A stretch of DNA of 7,605 nt from Xanthobacteraceae bacterium (GTDB lineage: Bacteria > Pseudomonadota > Alphaproteobacteria > Rhizobiales > Xanthobacteraceae). The notes below the pieces were generated by a model. It ran no database searches, was not told where the DNA came from, and worked only from the letters and a program-made list of their open reading frames with translations. Within the stretch, counting starts at the first letter, position 1. Every line of letters begins with the position of its first letter. The translations under genes and the position numbers were made by a program. The stretch lies in contig JASHYD010000351.1 of assembly GCA_030043175.1 (NCBI GenBank), forward strand, positions 1 to 7,605. Direction: 5' to 3'. Below are positions 5,972 to 7,605 of the stretch, one piece after another.

Positions 5972-6663
5972 AAGCTTGGGGTATTGTCGCGACGCTGTGC
6001 TTTGCGGTTCTTGCGTTCGGCTTCGGTCAGGCCATCGGCGCCGGGGCGGTAACGGCGGCGATGGGGGCCGATCTGCCGCACGTGGCGGGCGACGGCGCTG
6101 CGGTGGCGGTTTCGCTCTTGGTCGGTGACCCGGTCCAGGTCGTCACGCTGGCGCTTGCCGCCCGCATGACGGGCGAAGACCTCTTCAAGTATTTCGGGCT
6201 CAATGTGCCGCGCCGGCGCGACGCGATCATCGCGATTGCCGGGCTGGCGCTGATGATCATCGCCGTCGATGTGCTGACGCTCGCACTCGGACGCGACCTC
6301 GTGCCGGCATTTGAACTGCAGATCCACCGCTCTGCCCAGGCCGAGGGCGCGCTCATCTCGCTGTGGCTTGCCCTGATCGTGGTGGCACCCGTGGGCGAGG
6401 AGCTCTTGTTTCGCGGTTTCCTGTTTCGCGGATTTGTGCGCGAGCATCGCGAGGCGCTGCCCGGAATCCTCGCAATCTCGCTGATCTGGTCGCTGCTGCA
6501 CATCCAGTACGACTGGTTCGGCGCCAGCCAGGTATTCGCGATCGGCATGCTGCTCGGCTATGTGCGTCTGTATTCGGGCTCGACCACGCTCGTCATTGTG
6601 CTTCATATGCTGCTTAATTTTGAGAGCGTCGTCGAGACGGTGGTCGTGCTCGGATGGGTGTGA
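5968..6663 (+). CDS. CPBP-family intramembrane glutamic endopeptidase-like protein
   Basis: Polytopic inner-membrane protein of 231 aa in the CPBP (CAAX protease and bacteriocin-processing, Abi, PF02517) family, related to eukaryotic Rce1. Hydrophobic segments lie at about 4-30, 45-66, 86-107, 129-141, 166-178, 187-200 and 206-229. The family motifs are present: EExxxR as Glu144-Glu145...Arg149 (GEELLFRGFLFRG), motif 2 as Trp174-SLL-His178 where Phe is more usual, and HxxxN as His213-MLL-Asn217. All predicted catalytic polar residues are kept, so it is likely active; its substrate is unknown, as for most bacterial members. The ATG overlaps the cytochrome stop (ATGA, 5968-5971), with GAAGG at 5954-5958 as a possible ribosome site, indicating translational coupling. 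It is not a recognisable bacteriocin-immunity context, and no peptide precursor gene is seen nearby. Confidence 0.9.
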   Translation: MKAWGIVATLCFAVLAFGFGQAIGAGAVTAAMGADLPHVAGDGAAVAVSLLVGDPVQVVTLALAARMTGEDLFKYFGLNVPRRRDAIIAIAGLALMIIAVDVLTLALGRDLVPAFELQIHRSAQAEGALISLWLALIVVAPVGEELLFRGFLFRGFVREHREALPGILAISLIWSLLHIQYDWFGASQVFAIGMLLGYVRLYSGSTTLVIVLHMLLNFESVVETVVVLGWV

Positions 6664-6783
6664 CGCGCGCCGCTGCGAAATCGCCCGGTTCCTGCGGCTT
6701 TAGCGGCTCAGCCGATGGCGGCATGGCGCTGACCCCTCGGGGACGCGCTTTAATCGGTGATAGGACCTTGGTTTTCGTGTAAC

Positions 6784-6812
6784 GGTTGTGGCCAGAAAAG
6801 GTCCCGACAACC
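6784..6812. repeat. Imperfect stem-loop
   Basis: Arms GGTTGT (6784-6789) and ACAACC (6807-6812) are exact reverse complements. GGCC (6790-6793) can continue the stem with GG(T)CC (6800-6804), leaving an AGAAAA loop and small bulges. It lies about 120 nt after the CPBP stop. No T-tract follows, so a terminator role is doubtful. Confidence 0.4.
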
Positions 6813-6825
6813 TTAGCACTTGCGC

Positions 6826-6859
6826 ATGTCACAGGCAGGCGATGAGACGCGATGTCACA
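6826..6859. promoter_or_regulatory. Direct repeat ATGTCACA x2, possible operator
   Basis: ATGTCACA occurs at 6826-6833 and again at 6852-6859, 26 bp start to start, both preceded by GCG-like bases. Two same-orientation copies upstream of an efflux gene could be regulator half-sites. The spacing is between two and three helical turns, and no regulator is visible nearby, so this remains a guess. Confidence 0.25.
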
Positions 6860-6876
6860 ATCCCTGTAAACCCTTT

Positions 6877-6896
6877 GCGAGTACGAGTTCACTCGC
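6877..6896. promoter_or_regulatory. Inverted repeat GCGAGT...ACTCGC, possible operator
   Basis: Arms GCGAGT (6877-6882) and ACTCGC (6891-6896) enclose 8 nt, and a second CGAGT at 6884-6888 forms a tighter palindrome with the same right arm (CGAGT-TC-ACTCG, 6884-6895). Short palindromes of this size upstream of RND pumps are often TetR-family operators. Assignment here is inference only. Confidence 0.3.
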
Positions 6897-7048
6897 GTTC
6901 GATGGGTCGGCCGATTGGCGCGGACGTGCCCGGGCGATTGGCGTAATACCCCACTACCGGATGTTCCGGGCCAGCCAGCCGCCGACAATCGCGATTTGCC
7001 GCCCTAAGCCGGCGAAGTCCGTCTCACTCAAGATTGAACGGGTTGCGG

Positions 7049-7086
7049 GCGACACGAAGGTGAACGATGGATTAAAATCGTATAAA
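7049..7086 (+). promoter_or_regulatory. Candidate promoter zone for the second RND gene
   Basis: Two overlapping possibilities are seen: GCGACA (7049-7054) with TAAAAT (7073-7078), 18 nt apart, or GTGAAC (7060-7065) with TATAAA (7081-7086), 15 nt apart. This is the most AT-rich patch near the gene and would give a 30-40 nt leader. Neither -35 is good. Confidence 0.27.
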
Positions 7087-7107
7087 AGTTGCGTTGCGTT
7101 CCCGTTT

Positions 7108-7115
7108 GGGAGAGG
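7108..7115 (+). promoter_or_regulatory. Ribosome binding site of the second RND gene
   Basis: GGGAGAGG lies 6 nt before the ATG at 7122. It is a good Shine-Dalgarno match and supports this start, which also fits the family's N-terminal pattern. Confidence 0.65.
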
Positions 7116-7121
7116 TCCGTA

Positions 7122-7605
7122 ATGTCGCTTGCCGGCTTCGCGCTCAAGCGCCCCTACACGATTGTGTCGCTGATCTTGCTCGTCTGCATGCTGGCCGTCG
7201 GGGCCTGGCAGCGCATGCCGACCGATATCTTCCCCGAAATCGACATTCCGGTCGTCAGCGTGGTCTGGATCTACAACGGCATGAGCGCGCCGGAGATGCA
7301 GAACCGCATTGTCACCTTTTACGAGCGACAGCTCGCCTCGCTGGTCGACGACATCGCGCGCATCGAGGCGAACAGCTATGCCGGCGTCGGCGTGGTGAAG
7401 GTCTACCTGCACGAGGGTGCCGATGTGAGCCGGGCGATCTCGCAGCTCGAAAGCTCGGCCGCCTACGCGCTGAGGTATATGCCGAGGAACATTACGCCGC
7501 CATTGATCCTGCGTTACGGTGCCACCGACGTTCCGATCATCCAGTTAAGCCTGTCCAGCAACACGCTTCCGGACACGGCGCTCAACGATCTTGGCCAGAA
7601 TATCA
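7122..7605 (+). CDS. Second RND efflux permease, 3' end outside window
   Basis: The N-terminal 161 codons of a second inner-membrane RND-superfamily exporter. The protein begins MSLAGFALKRPYTIVSL, with TM1 at about residues 13-28, then the RND porter start MPTDIFPEIDIPVVSVVWIYNGMSAPEM; the FPEIDIP and ITPPLILRY elements are typical of the superfamily. It is clearly not a duplicate of the first pump: where that reads VEGMIYMQSYAAGDGS, this reads IARIEANSYAGVGVVKVYLHEGADVSRAISQLES, typical of a different RND subfamily common in alphaproteobacteria (MdtB/AcrB-like, exact subfamily not decided). The start is ATG 7122, with GGGAGAGG at 7108-7115 spaced 6 nt. The frame runs open to the window edge; the full protein should be about 1,020-1,060 aa. 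No adaptor gene precedes it, so partners, if any, should lie downstream. Confidence 0.94.
   Translation, partial: MSLAGFALKRPYTIVSLILLVCMLAVGAWQRMPTDIFPEIDIPVVSVVWIYNGMSAPEMQNRIVTFYERQLASLVDDIARIEANSYAGVGVVKVYLHEGADVSRAISQLESSAAYALRYMPRNITPPLILRYGATDVPIIQLSLSSNTLPDTALNDLGQNI

Larger units (their letters stand above)
6664..7121. other. Intergenic region upstream of the second RND permease
   Basis: I see no credible gene. An open frame at 6820-7122 ends in a TAATG overlap with the RND start, but its translation (Cys, Arg, Ser and Pro scattered, no family motif) looks non-coding. The region carries several possible control elements, listed separately: a stem-loop at 6784-6812, a direct repeat ATGTCACA at 6826 and 6852, a GCGAGT/ACTCGC palindrome at 6877-6896 and an AT-rich promoter-like stretch at 7049-7086. 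No divergent regulator gene is present within the window. Confidence 0.5.

Noticed and set aside
5458..6606. 382-codon minus-strand open frame opposite the cytochrome and CPBP genes
   Set aside because: It crosses the palindromic repeat and runs antisense to two motif-bearing genes; no recognisable protein features.
6720..6760. CCCCTCGGGG and CGGCT-C-AGCCG as a terminator after the CPBP gene
   Set aside because: The loops are 1-2 nt, the stems 4-5 bp and there is no T-tract, so I cannot support an intrinsic terminator.
6820..7122. 100-codon plus-strand open frame ending in TAATG with the second RND start
   Set aside because: The stop-start overlap looks like coupling, but the translation lacks any adaptor or regulator motif, has atypical composition, and its GTG/ATG starts lack a ribosome site. 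Probably chance.

Overview
The window looks like chromosomal DNA of a GC-rich alphaproteobacterium, most likely a Hyphomicrobiales member near Bradyrhizobium, Rhodopseudomonas or the Xanthobacteraceae. This placement is an inference from codon use, the protein families and the palindromic intergenic repeats. All recognisable genes lie on the plus strand. I see no tRNA, rRNA, CRISPR array, transposase or phage gene.

Layout. Positions 2-2950 hold the 3' 94 percent or so of an HAE1/AcrB-type RND efflux permease whose first ~65 codons lie upstream of the window. A gene-free stretch (2951-3110) with three hairpins follows. It looks like one of the dispersed palindromic repeats common in this group. 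It abuts a decayed terC-family membrane protein gene (3114-3471), of which only two out-of-frame pieces survive. Next come a YgfF-like short-chain dehydrogenase (3473-4216) and a QorA-type NADPH:quinone oxidoreductase (4301-5278) with its own candidate promoter and a good ribosome binding site. A second gene-poor stretch (5279-5665) contains another palindromic repeat block. Then a small secreted c-type cytochrome, resembling the C-terminal cytochrome domain of urate hydroxylase PuuD, overlaps by 4 nt a CPBP-family (Abi/CAAX-protease-like) integral membrane protein (5968-6663). A 458-nt intergenic region with several inverted and direct repeats leads into a second, different RND permease (7122 to the window end, 161 codons visible).

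How the genes relate. The two RND permeases are distinct paralogues that would pump hydrophobic or toxic compounds out of the cell using the proton gradient. Neither has its adaptor (MFP) or outer-membrane partner inside the window. The SDR and the quinone oxidoreductase are soluble NAD(P)H-dependent redox enzymes on the same strand, but the 84-nt gap with a candidate promoter suggests they need not be one transcript. The cytochrome and CPBP genes are probably translationally coupled.

Most noteworthy are the terC wreck beside a repeat, the orphan PuuD-like cytochrome whose start codon is lost or hidden next to another repeat, and the substitution of the aromatic switch-loop residues in the first pump. 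I found no convincing new multi-gene system.
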